A stretch of DNA of 41,068 nucleotides, from NCBI GenBank assembly GCA_937894335.1, contig CALCRU010000026.1:1-41068 (forward strand), read 5' to 3'. Shown here piece by piece: positions 1 through 7,736 of this stretch; position 1 is the first letter of the stretch, and each line of letters starts with the position of its first letter. The notes under the pieces were generated by a model, which saw only the letters and a program-made list of their open reading frames with translations, was not told where the DNA came from and did no database searches. This stretch comes from an uncultured Treponema sp. (lineage in GTDB: Bacteria; Spirochaetota; Spirochaetia; Treponematales; Treponemataceae). A program made the translations under genes and the position numbers.

Positions 1-55
1 TGATTATTCCCCATTTTACACCTCCGTGGGTGTCCTAATTTATGGGGTCAGTTCA
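1..55 (-). mobile_element. End of an IS3-family-like insertion sequence (partial, runs off window)
   Basis: Read on the minus strand, the sequence ending at 55 begins TGAACTGACCCCATAAATTA, which resembles the terminal repeats of IS3-family elements as I remember them. It is followed by a GGAGGTG ribosome site and an ATG at 12-14 opening a frame M-G-N-N that leaves the window. That would be the start of the small transposase frame orfA. Only the left end is visible, so the family assignment rests on the terminal repeat and the SD-ATG layout. There is no transposase sequence to compare. Confidence 0.5.
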
Positions 56-76
56 TCAAGTTAGGTTCTCCGCAAC

Positions 77-113
77 AAGGACTGTTCAAAACGAGCAGTC
101 CTTTTTTTATGCT
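77..113 (+). terminator. Rho-independent terminator
   Basis: An inverted repeat AAGGACTG/CAGTCCTT with an 11-nt loop is followed directly by a run of T. It lies between the insertion-sequence end and the SPOR protein gene and would stop rightward transcription leaving the IS. Confidence 0.75.
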
Positions 114-196
114 TTTTGTGTGGTCGGATTGAAGAAAAAAACATTCCTTAAGCCAGACTTTTTTTATTCCGATAAGAAAGGGAAGAGGTATTTTTC

Positions 197-1216
197 ATGA
201 AGAAGTCACTTGCCCTTACTCTTGTTTTTATGCTTGCCACCGAATCTGTCTGCTTTGCCGCCGGAAAGACTGCCCTTGCCATAAAAAAAGAAGCCCTGCA
301 GAAAGACACTGTTCAATCTTCTATTTTGTATCTTCAGAGCATGACTGACTCTTGTGCCACTGCCGCAGACAGGCGTTCCATCCTTTACTTTACGGGAAAA
401 CTTCAGGAAGCCATGGGGCTTTACGCTGATGCAAGCCGTTCTTATGCCACTGCTGCAGGAATTGCCGCCGGTGATGCCGAAGGAATGCCAAAAGTTTCTT
501 CTGAAAATCTTGTGCTTTGTGCGGTTAGGACAAGCCTTTGTGCAGGAGAGTTTGATACAGCAGACTCTTACCTTAACTCTGCAGTGCGTTCTTCAAAAGA
601 TGCGGGAGTTCTTGCAAATATCAACATGTATTCCGTGTGGAGTTCTCTTTGCCGCGCCCAAGATTCTTCTCAGACTGATGATGCGGTTTCCCTGCTAAAG
701 GCTTACATGGGAATGGAGTCTATGAAGAGTGTTCGTGCCTCGGTACTTTTTACCCTCTGGTATCTTACTGATGAAGCACAGTATGCAGCCGCCTTAAAAA
801 AAGACTTTCCCAAAAGTCCTGAGTATGCAATTGTTACAGGAAACGCCTCTGTAGTCAGTGTGCCATTCTGGTATTTTGTTCCCCGTGCAAATCATAACCT
901 TGCAGATGAAAGTTCACCGGCAGATAAAAATGTTTCTGTTACGGCAGAAAGTGCATCACCTGTAAAAACTTCTTCAGAAAAAAGCACTCCGTCAGAGTCT
1001 GCAAAAAAAAGACAGCAGGTGGGATTTTTTGCAAGCAAGGCCAATGCAGATTCTCTCATAGAAAAACTAAAGGCCAAGGGATTTAATGCCTACTACTTTA
1101 CCGAAACTCGCGCTTCTGGAACAACATATTACACTGTGGTAGTTGACGAAAACGCAGAAGGTACCATGGGTCTAAAATTAAGGGATGCTGGTTTTGAGTG
1201 TTATTTATTAAATTAG
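197..1216 (+). CDS. Secreted SPOR-domain protein
   Basis: The protein has 339 aa. Residues 1-22 form a Sec signal peptide (KK, hydrophobic core, then A-A-G). Residues of about 25-220 are Ala-rich and helical, resembling tetratricopeptide-like repeats in composition, though no repeat can be assigned firmly. A Ser/Lys/Glu-rich low-complexity linker lies at about 235-270. The last 70 residues (QQVGFFASKANADSLIEKL onward to AGFECYLLN) fit a SPOR domain, a fold that binds denuded peptidoglycan at septa. The inferred role is periplasmic or envelope-associated in cell division or wall metabolism. An AAGAGG ribosome site precedes the ATG. The function of the N-terminal half is unknown. Confidence 0.75.
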   Translation: MKKSLALTLVFMLATESVCFAAGKTALAIKKEALQKDTVQSSILYLQSMTDSCATAADRRSILYFTGKLQEAMGLYADASRSYATAAGIAAGDAEGMPKVSSENLVLCAVRTSLCAGEFDTADSYLNSAVRSSKDAGVLANINMYSVWSSLCRAQDSSQTDDAVSLLKAYMGMESMKSVRASVLFTLWYLTDEAQYAAALKKDFPKSPEYAIVTGNASVVSVPFWYFVPRANHNLADESSPADKNVSVTAESASPVKTSSEKSTPSESAKKRQQVGFFASKANADSLIEKLKAKGFNAYYFTETRASGTTYYTVVVDENAEGTMGLKLRDAGFECYLLN

Positions 1217-1245
1217 GAAATTATTGAAATTTCGACTTTTTTTCC

Positions 1246-1274
1246 TTGACAAAAATCGCGACTAAACATACACT
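1246..1274 (+). promoter_or_regulatory. Sigma-70-type promoter, predicted leaderless mRNA
   Basis: TTGACA (1246-1251), 17-bp spacer, TACACT (1269-1274), then 6 nt to the ATG at 1281. Transcription would start at or next to the A of the start codon. No Shine-Dalgarno sequence is present. Confidence 0.7.
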
Positions 1275-1280
1275 AATTCT

Positions 1281-1727
1281 ATGGACTTGAGAACTGTTTT
1301 AACACCCGAAACGGTGGATCTTCACCTTAAGGGAACAACTAAAGACGAAATTATTGACGAACTACTTGATGTTCTTGTAAAAGCAGGAAAAGTTACCGAC
1401 AAGGCTACTGCCCGTGAGTGCGTTTTGGACCGCGAGCGCAAGATGTCTACCGGTATGAAGCACGGAATCGCAATTCCCCACGGAAAAACCGATACTGTTT
1501 CTGATCTGGTTGCATGCATCGGTATTTCTGATAATCCTGTCGACTTTGACAGCCTTGATCAGGAACCCTGTCGCATCTTTATTATGACTTTGTCTCCTGT
1601 TAACAAGACGGGTCCTCACCTTCAGTTCCTTGCTGAAGTAAGCCTTCTGTTTAAGTCTGCCGACAAGCGCGCACAGATTCTAAGCACTCAGGACAAGGCA
1701 GAAGTCATAAAGATTCTTACGGAGTAG
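1281..1727 (+). CDS. ptsN: PTS EIIA (nitrogen/fructose-type) domain protein
   Basis: This 148-aa single-domain EIIA protein belongs to the PtsN/fructose-mannitol family. The phosphorylatable histidine is visible as His67 in GIAIPHGKT, and the family pattern continues through the C-terminal LQFLAEVSLLF segment. Members accept phosphate from HPr/NPr and either feed sugar transport or act as regulators. With no EIIB/EIIC neighbours here, a regulatory EIIA-Ntr role is more likely. It is a single gene with its own promoter and no SD. A terminator-like hairpin follows in the next intergenic region. Confidence 0.88.
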   Translation: MDLRTVLTPETVDLHLKGTTKDEIIDELLDVLVKAGKVTDKATARECVLDRERKMSTGMKHGIAIPHGKTDTVSDLVACIGISDNPVDFDSLDQEPCRIFIMTLSPVNKTGPHLQFLAEVSLLFKSADKRAQILSTQDKAEVIKILTE

Positions 1728-1760
1728 AAGTAGGAATTTCCTGCATTTTTCCTCTATACT

Positions 1761-1789
1761 CCCTGCACAGGATGCAGGGGGTCTTTTTG
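1761..1789 (+). terminator. Rho-independent terminator after ptsN
   Basis: The stem CCCTGCA/TGCAGGG with a 5-nt loop is followed by GG and TCTTTTTG. It sits 34 nt past the EIIA stop codon. Confidence 0.65.
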
Positions 1790-1794
1790 TGTCC

Positions 1795-1823
1795 TTGTGC
1801 AAAAGACGCAAACCCTGTATACT
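1795..1823 (+). promoter_or_regulatory. Promoter with predicted leaderless start
   Basis: TTGTGC, 17-bp spacer, TATACT (1818-1823), then 6 nt to the ATG at 1830. There is no Shine-Dalgarno sequence. Confidence 0.6.
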
Positions 1824-1829
1824 TAGCCC

Positions 1830-2339
1830 ATGAAGTTAGAAGCCCAGTTTACATCCCGTAACAATTCTCTTTTTTTTCTTGATGGAAGTCCTGTTTCCCT
1901 TTCCTCCTGCCCGTCTGTTTCAGCGGATGAGTGTTCAGGTTCCGTAATGCCCCAGGGAGACGCCCTTGTCTGTACCGTAACCGTTCCTTGGTCTCTTGTG
2001 GGAATGGATGAAGAAAACTACAACGAGGAATTTCTTGCTTCTCTTCGTGACTGGCTTAAAACTATGGACGATGCAAAGCAGTATGTCATTCTTGTTCCTT
2101 TGGCGGACGCTGATCTTTCCTCTGTAGAACAGAAGGAGGCTCTTACCGCCAGCGTAAAGCATCTGGCCCGCCGGGTAAAGGACTGCACTTCTGTAGTGGG
2201 CCTTGCCGTTCCCGAAGAATTTACTCAGTCTGACTGCGAGTTTTTTATGGAAGAAATCAGCAAAAAACACGCCCAGTATGTGTATTTTTCTAAAAATGAC
2301 GCACTTTTAACCCAAAATCAGGCTATAGTCCGCTATTAA
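1830..2339 (+). CDS. Hypothetical protein, 169 aa
   Basis: I do not recognise this protein. It lacks a signal peptide or membrane segment and is acidic with scattered cysteines. The central part (VPWSLVGMDEENYNEEFLAS, then QYVILVPLAD) alternates predicted strands and helices, suggesting a soluble globular alpha/beta protein. It is a plausible real gene because a well-formed promoter abuts the start and its codon use resembles that of its neighbours. It lies between ptsN and the transglycosylase gene, which gives no functional hint. Confidence 0.6.
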   Translation: MKLEAQFTSRNNSLFFLDGSPVSLSSCPSVSADECSGSVMPQGDALVCTVTVPWSLVGMDEENYNEEFLASLRDWLKTMDDAKQYVILVPLADADLSSVEQKEALTASVKHLARRVKDCTSVVGLAVPEEFTQSDCEFFMEEISKKHAQYVYFSKNDALLTQNQAIVRY

Positions 2340-2450
2340 GTTCAAAGATTTTACAAAAAAGCGCACTGTTTGCAAAATTTTCTAAAATTCTCTTGCAAAA
2401 ATCATTTTTTTATGGCAAACTTCCTGCAATTTACGAATTGGAGGATTCTG

Positions 2451-3221
2451 ATGAATTCCTGTAGTCAGTCTTTTTTACATGCCAGCCGCCTTCCCCTTAT
2501 TGTTTCGCTTCTGGCCATTGCAGCAAGTCTTTCTGTTTTCTTTCTGCTTCCCTCTCAGGAGCCAGAACACACTGATTCTGCCACCGCAAAATCTTTGGGA
2601 GAGGGAACTTCTATTGCAGACGAACTTCTGCTTTCTTCTTTTACTTTTTCTGATGATGAGGACGAGATCTCTTCCCGTGAGGACGAGGGCCTTTCCTTGT
2701 ACCGCCAAAGCGAAAGCCGTGCCGCAGTTGAATGGTTCTACACTCAGGTAACAGGAAGCCGAGAAATTGCGGTAGCAGTTCTTGAAAGTGCTGACGAATA
2801 CAATGTTCCCCTTGCCCTTGCATTTTCCCTTGCCCACACGGAAAGCAATTATAAGGTAACTGCAAAGCATGTAAACAAAAACAGCACCATAGACAGGGGA
2901 CTTTTTCAGCTTAATTCCGCCTCCTTCCCCTCACTTTCAGAATCTGAATTCTACGATCCTGCTGTTTCTGCCCACTACGGAATGAGTCACCTTCGCTTCT
3001 GTCTTAATACCGCCGGTAACGAAATTGCCGCCCTTGCCATGTATAATGCAGGAACAAACAAGGTTCGCAACAACGGAACTCCTCACCAGACGCTTAACTA
3101 CATCTCCGAAATAGAAACTTACCGATCTCTGTTGGAAGAAACTTTCTCTAGAGAAGTAGTGGCATACTTTAACAACCAGATGCCTCTTTATGCCGACAAG
3201 CTTATGGCCATGAAGCGCTGA
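2451..3221 (+). CDS. Membrane-anchored lytic transglycosylase (SLT domain)
   Basis: I chose the ATG at 2451 because TTGGAGG lies 6-12 nt upstream, which gives 256 aa. Residues 15-34 form one hydrophobic N-terminal anchor and 37-90 an acidic linker. The SLT-type lysozyme fold spans about 103-225. The motifs expected of the family are present: catalytic Glu131 in AHTESNY, then RGLFQLNS, then AALAMYNAG. The enzyme would cleave the MurNAc-GlcNAc bond of peptidoglycan on the outer face of the inner membrane. It is a single gene followed by the TrpB2 promoter. Confidence 0.88.
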   Translation: MNSCSQSFLHASRLPLIVSLLAIAASLSVFFLLPSQEPEHTDSATAKSLGEGTSIADELLLSSFTFSDDEDEISSREDEGLSLYRQSESRAAVEWFYTQVTGSREIAVAVLESADEYNVPLALAFSLAHTESNYKVTAKHVNKNSTIDRGLFQLNSASFPSLSESEFYDPAVSAHYGMSHLRFCLNTAGNEIAALAMYNAGTNKVRNNGTPHQTLNYISEIETYRSLLEETFSREVVAYFNNQMPLYADKLMAMKR

Positions 3222-3252
3222 CCCTTACAGCTTAAAAAACAGGCGTAAGAGG

Positions 3253-3281
3253 TTGCATTTTAAGTTTGTTTTCATTATAAT
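3253..3281 (+). promoter_or_regulatory. Promoter of trpB2
   Basis: TTGCAT (3253-3258), 17-bp spacer, TATAAT (3276-3281). A normal leader with GGAG precedes the ATG at 3316, unlike the leaderless neighbours. Confidence 0.65.
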
Positions 3282-3315
3282 GTTTCTGTAAATAAAAACA
3301 AATGGAGACAGACTG

Positions 3316-4683
3316 ATGAGCGAAAAAATTCCCTACAAAATTTATCTTTCAGAAAACGAGTTGCCGTCGTCTTGGTACAATGTTCGTGCCGACATGAAGA
3401 ACAAGCCGGCTCCCCTTTTAAATCCTACAACACTTAAGCCAATGACTTTTGAAGATTTGCGCCCTGTGTTCTGCGATGAACTGATAAAGCAGGAACTTAA
3501 CGAAACAGACGCATACATTCCCATTCCCGACGAAATCCGGGAGTTTTACAGAATGTACAGACCTGCTCCCCTTGTGCGGGCCTACTGTCTTGAAAAGAAG
3601 TTAGGAACTCCTGCAAAAATCTACTACAAGTTTGAAGGCAATAATACCAGCGGCAGCCACAAGCTTAACTCTGCCATAGCCCAGGCTTATTACGCAAAAA
3701 AGCAGGGCCTTAAGGGTGTTACCACAGAAACAGGTGCCGGACAGTGGGGTACAGCCCTTAGCATGGCATGCTCCTATTTTGATTTGGACTGTCAGGTTTA
3801 CATGGTAAAAGTTTCTTACGAACAGAAGCCCTTCCGTCGCGAAGTAATGCGCACTTACGGGGCAAAGGTAACTCCGTCTCCCAGCGAAACAACTGAAGTT
3901 GGAAGAAAAATCCTTGCGGAATTTCCTGGTACAGGCGGAAGTTTGGGCTGTGCAATTTCAGAAGCAGTGGAAGCCGCAACAAAGCAGGAAGGCTACCGCT
4001 ATGTTTTGGGAAGCGTTCTGAATCAAGTCCTTTTGCATCAGACTGTAATCGGTCTTGAAACAATGACCGCAATGGACAAATACGGAATTAAGCCAGACAT
4101 AATCATAGGATGTGCCGGAGGTGGTTCAAACCTTGGCGGACTCATTTCTCCCTTTATGGGAAGAAAACTTCGTGGAGAAGCGGACTACAAATTCATCGCC
4201 GTAGAACCTGCAAGTTGTCCAAGCCTTACTCGCGGAAAATTTGTCTACGACTTCTGCGACACAGGACATGTATGCCCCCTTGCAAAAATGTACACTCTTG
4301 GAAGCGAGTTTATTCCATCGGCAAACCATGCAGGCGGACTGCGCTACCATGGAATGAGTTCAATACTTTCTCAGCTGTATGACGACAAACTGATGGAGGC
4401 GCGCTCTGTTGAACAAACTGCCGTTTTTGATGCTGCACAAAAGTTTGCTAGGGTAGAGGGAATCCTTCCTGCTCCAGAGTCAAGCCATGCTATTAAGGTT
4501 GCTATTGACGAGGCGTTAAAATGCAAGGAAACCGGCGAAGAAAAAACAATACTCTTCGGACTTACAGGAACCGGCTACTTTGACATGTACGCATACAAGG
4601 CGTTCAACGACGGAAGCATGACGGACTACATTCCCACCGACAAGGATTTGGAAAGAGGATTTTCCGCTCTCCCTAGAGTTTAA
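3316..4683 (+). CDS. trpB: Tryptophan synthase beta chain, TrpB2 type
   Basis: The protein has 455 aa, longer than classical TrpB (about 400) and typical of the TrpB2 subfamily. It would catalyse PLP-dependent condensation of indole with serine. The PLP lysine is K116 in SGSHKLNSA, the catalytic loop reads TTETGAGQWGTAL, and the phosphate-binding loop is GCAGGGSNLGG. No trpA or other trp gene is nearby, so it may salvage free indole, which fits a gut or rumen habitat (inference). Its stop codon overlaps the convergent stop of the Rrf2 gene, so it marks the left border of the sulfur island. Confidence 0.9.
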   Translation: MSEKIPYKIYLSENELPSSWYNVRADMKNKPAPLLNPTTLKPMTFEDLRPVFCDELIKQELNETDAYIPIPDEIREFYRMYRPAPLVRAYCLEKKLGTPAKIYYKFEGNNTSGSHKLNSAIAQAYYAKKQGLKGVTTETGAGQWGTALSMACSYFDLDCQVYMVKVSYEQKPFRREVMRTYGAKVTPSPSETTEVGRKILAEFPGTGGSLGCAISEAVEAATKQEGYRYVLGSVLNQVLLHQTVIGLETMTAMDKYGIKPDIIIGCAGGGSNLGGLISPFMGRKLRGEADYKFIAVEPASCPSLTRGKFVYDFCDTGHVCPLAKMYTLGSEFIPSANHAGGLRYHGMSSILSQLYDDKLMEARSVEQTAVFDAAQKFARVEGILPAPESSHAIKVAIDEALKCKETGEEKTILFGLTGTGYFDMYAYKAFNDGSMTDYIPTDKDLERGFSALPRV

Positions 4684-5105
4684 ATGCAGTATTCGTAACC
4701 TGCAAACTCCGTGTTTTTCTGAGCAAGTTCTTCGAGGGTAATGGAATCAACATAACTGTTAACCGTTTCCTCGAAGTTCTGCCAGAAGTGCTCGTTGCTT
4801 ACAGAGGTAAGGTGAACCCTTTCGTTTGTTCCGCGCGGCGCAAGGTCGCCTTCCATTGCGCGAAGAATTTCTCCTATCGTGTATTCCGAAGGCTCTTTGG
4901 TAAGCTTGTAGCCTCCCGCGCTGCCTCTGCTTCCGGTAACAAGACCTGCCTTTCCAAGCTGAATCAGAATCTGCTCCAAATACTTTACAGAAAGATTCCG
5001 CCTGTGCGAAAGAAGCTTAAGCGGAATAAAGGAATCTGATGAAGACTCTGCCAAGTCTGTCATAATCAAAAGCGCGTACTGTCCCTTTGTAGAAATTCTG
5101 TACAT
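4680..5105 (-). CDS. Rrf2-family regulator lacking Fe-S cysteines (CymR-like)
   Basis: The protein has 141 aa. The N-terminal winged helix (MYRISTKGQYALLIMTDLA, then SVKYLEQILIQLGKAGLV, then RGSAGGYKLTK) is diagnostic of Rrf2 proteins. The three cysteines that bind Fe-S in IscR or NsrR are absent. Its only Cys is C140 near the C-terminus. That resembles CymR, the cysteine-metabolism repressor of Firmicutes, which senses sulfur status by binding CysK. It is the second gene of the MalY operon, 5 nt after the MalY stop, with GGAG upstream. The operon promoter carries two copies of the 17-bp operator, so feedback control is likely (inference). Confidence 0.85.
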   Translation of the reverse strand: MYRISTKGQYALLIMTDLAESSSDSFIPLKLLSHRRNLSVKYLEQILIQLGKAGLVTGSRGSAGGYKLTKEPSEYTIGEILRAMEGDLAPRGTNERVHLTSVSNEHFWQNFEETVNSYVDSITLEELAQKNTEFAGYEYCI

Positions 5106-5110
5106 TTCTT

Positions 5111-6283
5111 TTACTCTCCAAATGCGTTCTTTATTCTGTCAAGCGCATCTTTTAAAAGCGGACGAGGTGTCGCTATGTTTATGCGCTGGTAACATTCGCC
5201 TTCTTTTCCGAACATGGTGCCGCGGTCAAGCCAGACTTTAGCCTTGTTTACAATCAGGTAGTCAAGTTCGGCATCACTTAATCCATATGCAGAAAAATCT
5301 AGCCAAAGAAGAAAAGTTCCTTCAGGCTCAATAAGGCGAACCTTTGGAAGATTTTCTTTAAGGTATGTTCTAACAAAATCAATGTTCTGCAAAAGATGTT
5401 TCCTTAATGCATCAAGCCATTCCTTACCGTTTTCGTAAGCGGCACGGGCTGCTGTAAGACCCATAATGCTAGGCTCGTCGTAGCCGGTCTTGTCCTTTTC
5501 GTCAGAAAACTTTTTTCTTAGCGCGGGATTCTGAATGAAGTTTGTCGAGAACTGGAGTCCTGCAAGGTTGAAGGTTTTGCTTGGCGACATTGAGACCACG
5601 CAGTTTTCCGCAGCCTCTTTTGAAAGCGTCGAATACACGGTGTGCTTGTTCGGCGCAAAAACAAAATCGTTGTGAATCTCGTCTGCAAACACAATCACAT
5701 TGTGCCTTAGGCAGATGTCAGAAATTTTCTCCAGCTCCTCCTTCGTCCAAACTCTGCTTACAGGATTGTGCGGGCTGCAAAGAATAAAAAGTTTTACATC
5801 GTTTTCTTCTATTTTTTTCTCAAAGTCCTCGAAGTCAATCTGCCACTTGCCGTCTTTTTCGTAAAGGGAGGAGGTTACAAGGCGGCGTCCGTTAAGCTCA
5901 ATCATATTTTTAAACGGATAGTAAACCGGTGTCTGGATTATTACCGCCTCATTTTCTTTTGTGAATGCTTTTATTGCGCAGCAGATTGCAAAAACAACTC
6001 CCGGAGTAGAGACCATCTGCCTTCTGTCAAATTCAAAGTCGTGCTCGTCCTTCATCCATTTTTTTAGTGCATCGTGAAAGCTTTGGTCTAGGCAAGAGTA
6101 GCCGAAGATTCCGTGCTGAACCTTCTGCTGCAGTGCCTCCAAGATTACGGGTGCTGTGGGAAAGTCCATGTCCGCAACCCAGAGCGAAAGGACATCCGCA
6201 GGTTTTCCTCTTGCGACCGCCAAATCTGTTTTAATGCAGTTGGAGTTGTGCCGGTCTGTAACTTTATTAAAATCGAAGTCCAA
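5111..6283 (-). CDS. malY: MalY/PatB-type cystathionine beta-lyase (C-S lyase)
   Basis: This 390-aa fold-type I PLP enzyme of the MalY/PatB family has its PLP lysine at K236 in SMSPSKTFNLAG. Other family motifs are LWVADMDFPTAPVI, SPHNPVSRVW and FADEIHNDFVF. The family cleaves cystathionine or cysteine-like thioethers to thiol, pyruvate and ammonia. The start is TTG at 6283, supported by GGAG with 7-nt spacing. It opens a two-gene operon with an Rrf2 regulator and is divergent from the first nitrogenase-like operon, from which it is separated by an interlocked promoter pair. This context supports a role in organosulfur breakdown. The exact substrate cannot be read from the sequence. Confidence 0.88.
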   Translation of the reverse strand: MDFDFNKVTDRHNSNCIKTDLAVARGKPADVLSLWVADMDFPTAPVILEALQQKVQHGIFGYSCLDQSFHDALKKWMKDEHDFEFDRRQMVSTPGVVFAICCAIKAFTKENEAVIIQTPVYYPFKNMIELNGRRLVTSSLYEKDGKWQIDFEDFEKKIEENDVKLFILCSPHNPVSRVWTKEELEKISDICLRHNVIVFADEIHNDFVFAPNKHTVYSTLSKEAAENCVVSMSPSKTFNLAGLQFSTNFIQNPALRKKFSDEKDKTGYDEPSIMGLTAARAAYENGKEWLDALRKHLLQNIDFVRTYLKENLPKVRLIEPEGTFLLWLDFSAYGLSDAELDYLIVNKAKVWLDRGTMFGKEGECYQRINIATPRPLLKDALDRIKNAFGE

Positions 6284-6309
6284 TTAAATTCTCCGTAAAA
6301 AGATAATTA

Positions 6310-6326
6310 CCTATTGACTTAATAGG
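6310..6326. promoter_or_regulatory. Operator copy 1 of the 17-bp Rrf2-type site
   Basis: CCTATTGACTTAATAGG forms the core of a perfect 10-bp inverted repeat with a 5-nt spacer (6306-6330). It covers the -35 of the rightward promoter and sits just past the start point of the leftward one. Six closely similar copies, plus weaker ones, lie before the other island operons. Confidence 0.75.
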
Positions 6327-6342
6327 TAATATGTAGTATAAC
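6314..6342 (+). promoter_or_regulatory. Promoter of the NifK1-NifD1-CysK1-LysR operon
   Basis: TTGACT (6314-6319), 17-bp spacer, TATAAC (6337-6342). The -10 overlaps the -10 of the opposing promoter (6335-6340). Confidence 0.75.
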
Positions 6343-6363
6343 TGAAATTACCCAGTAAGTCAA
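6335..6363 (-). promoter_or_regulatory. Promoter of the MalY-Rrf2 operon
   Basis: On the minus strand: TTGACT (6363-6358), 17-bp spacer, TATACT (6340-6335). It is interlocked with the rightward promoter, so both cannot be occupied by polymerase at the same time. Confidence 0.75.
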
Positions 6364-6367
6364 TAGG
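6351..6367. promoter_or_regulatory. Operator copy 2 of the 17-bp Rrf2-type site
   Basis: CCCAGTAAGTCAATAGG lies at the centre of a long palindrome whose perfect 15-bp arms are 6338-6352 and 6366-6380. It covers the -35 of the leftward promoter and the start region of the rightward one. It is 41 bp centre-to-centre from copy 1. Confidence 0.75.
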
Positions 6368-6405
6368 TAATTTCAGTTATTTTAAGGAAACTTATAGGAG
6401 AAATT

Positions 6406-7728
6406 ATGGCAAAGGTTTTGGATCAGCCGCGCTACAAATGCGCACTCGCTGCAATGCAGACGGTTCAGGCTATTCCCGGCGCAATTCCGATTCTTCATTC
6501 CGGACCGGGCTGCGCCTCAAAGCTGAACGATAACAACGGCACAAGCGGACGCTACAGTCCCAACATTTTTCCGTGCACTTCCATAAGCGAGAAGGAAGTT
6601 GTCTTTGGCGGCAGTGCAAAGCTGCGCTCTACAATAGAAAATGCTCTTAAGGTTATAGACGCGGATTTGTTCGTGGTGCTTTCAGGCTGCACAGGAGAAA
6701 TAATCGGCGACGACATTGAAGAGGTTGCGGGAAATTTTTCTGACGCGGAAAAGCCCGTGGTGTGGGCAAAGACCCCCGGCTTCAAGGGCAACAACTATGT
6801 GGGCCACGACTGGATTTTAAAATCTATCTTCGAGCAGTATTTTAGCCGCGACGAGGTGATTGATTTTTATTCCGGCAAAAAAGAAAAGAATCTGGTGAAT
6901 CTTTTTGTTGCTCCTCCGCAGCAGGACCCCTACTGGCTTGGAAACCTTCGCGAGCTAGAGTCTCTTCTTGAAAGCATTGGTCTTAAGCCCAACACAATCT
7001 TCGGCTTCGGACGCGGGCTTGAGAATTTGAATAAAATTCCTATCGCGGAATTTACAATTCTTGTTTCGCCTTGGGCAGGTTTGGAAAGCGCAAAATATCT
7101 TGAGCAGCGCTTTAAAATTCCGCTCTTGCAGTATCCTGTTCTTCCGATTGGTGCAACGGAGACAACGAAATTTCTGCACGCTGTTCAGGAGTTTACCGGA
7201 GCGGACAAAGCTCTTGTAGAAAGGGTGATTGCAGAAAAAGAATCTGAATTCTACTACTACATAGAGCGCTTCGCAGACACTCTGCTTGAGACGCGAATTC
7301 TTGGTAAGCGCTTTACAGTTGTGAGCGACAGTCAGTATGCTATTGCGGTAACAAAATTTCTTGTAAACGACATGGGACTCTTCCCCGAAAAAATCTTTAT
7401 TACTGATGACGCACCTAAATCATCAAGAGAAAAAATTTCTGCGGAATTGAACAAACTTAATTACGGAATTACGACAGAGGTTTTGTTTACAACTGACGGT
7501 CACGAAATTCATGAACAGATAAAAAATTCAGACTTTTCAGGAACTCCGCTCATACTTGGTTCAAACTGGGAAAAGAAACTGGCGGCATCTTTAGGAGCAC
7601 ACTTTGTAAATGTCAGTTACCCCATGCTTGAAAAACTTGTAATCAATGATCACATAGCAGGTTACTCTGGAGGACTTCATCTTCTGGAGCAGATTTTCAC
7701 GGCGGCAATGAGCAAGCTTAAACTGTAG
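6406..7728 (+). CDS. Nitrogenase-like NifK-type (beta) subunit, pair 1
   Basis: The protein has 440 aa, shorter than true NifK (about 520) because the NifK N-terminal extension is missing. The cysteines that match the NifK P-cluster ligands are C12 (RYKCALAAM), C36 (HSGPGCA) and C95 (SGCTGEIIGDD), and the NifK-like stretch EKEVVFGG lies between them. It should form the beta half of a heterotetramer that receives electrons from the NifH-like protein. It is first in an operon with NifD1, a CysK homologue and a LysR regulator, with AGGAG before the ATG. It is very similar to the pair-3 subunit at 24.8-26.1 kb, so the two pairs are probably duplicates. The substrate is inferred to be an organosulfur compound, not N2. 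Confidence 0.85.
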   Translation: MAKVLDQPRYKCALAAMQTVQAIPGAIPILHSGPGCASKLNDNNGTSGRYSPNIFPCTSISEKEVVFGGSAKLRSTIENALKVIDADLFVVLSGCTGEIIGDDIEEVAGNFSDAEKPVVWAKTPGFKGNNYVGHDWILKSIFEQYFSRDEVIDFYSGKKEKNLVNLFVAPPQQDPYWLGNLRELESLLESIGLKPNTIFGFGRGLENLNKIPIAEFTILVSPWAGLESAKYLEQRFKIPLLQYPVLPIGATETTKFLHAVQEFTGADKALVERVIAEKESEFYYYIERFADTLLETRILGKRFTVVSDSQYAIAVTKFLVNDMGLFPEKIFITDDAPKSSREKISAELNKLNYGITTEVLFTTDGHEIHEQIKNSDFSGTPLILGSNWEKKLAASLGAHFVNVSYPMLEKLVINDHIAGYSGGLHLLEQIFTAAMSKLKL

Positions 7729-7736
7729 GAGGAAGT

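Noticed and set aside
3316..4683. TrpB2 as a member of the sulfur regulon, since it is also a fold-II PLP enzyme
   Set aside because: Its promoter has no copy of the 17-bp operator and it is transcribed toward, not with, the island operons.
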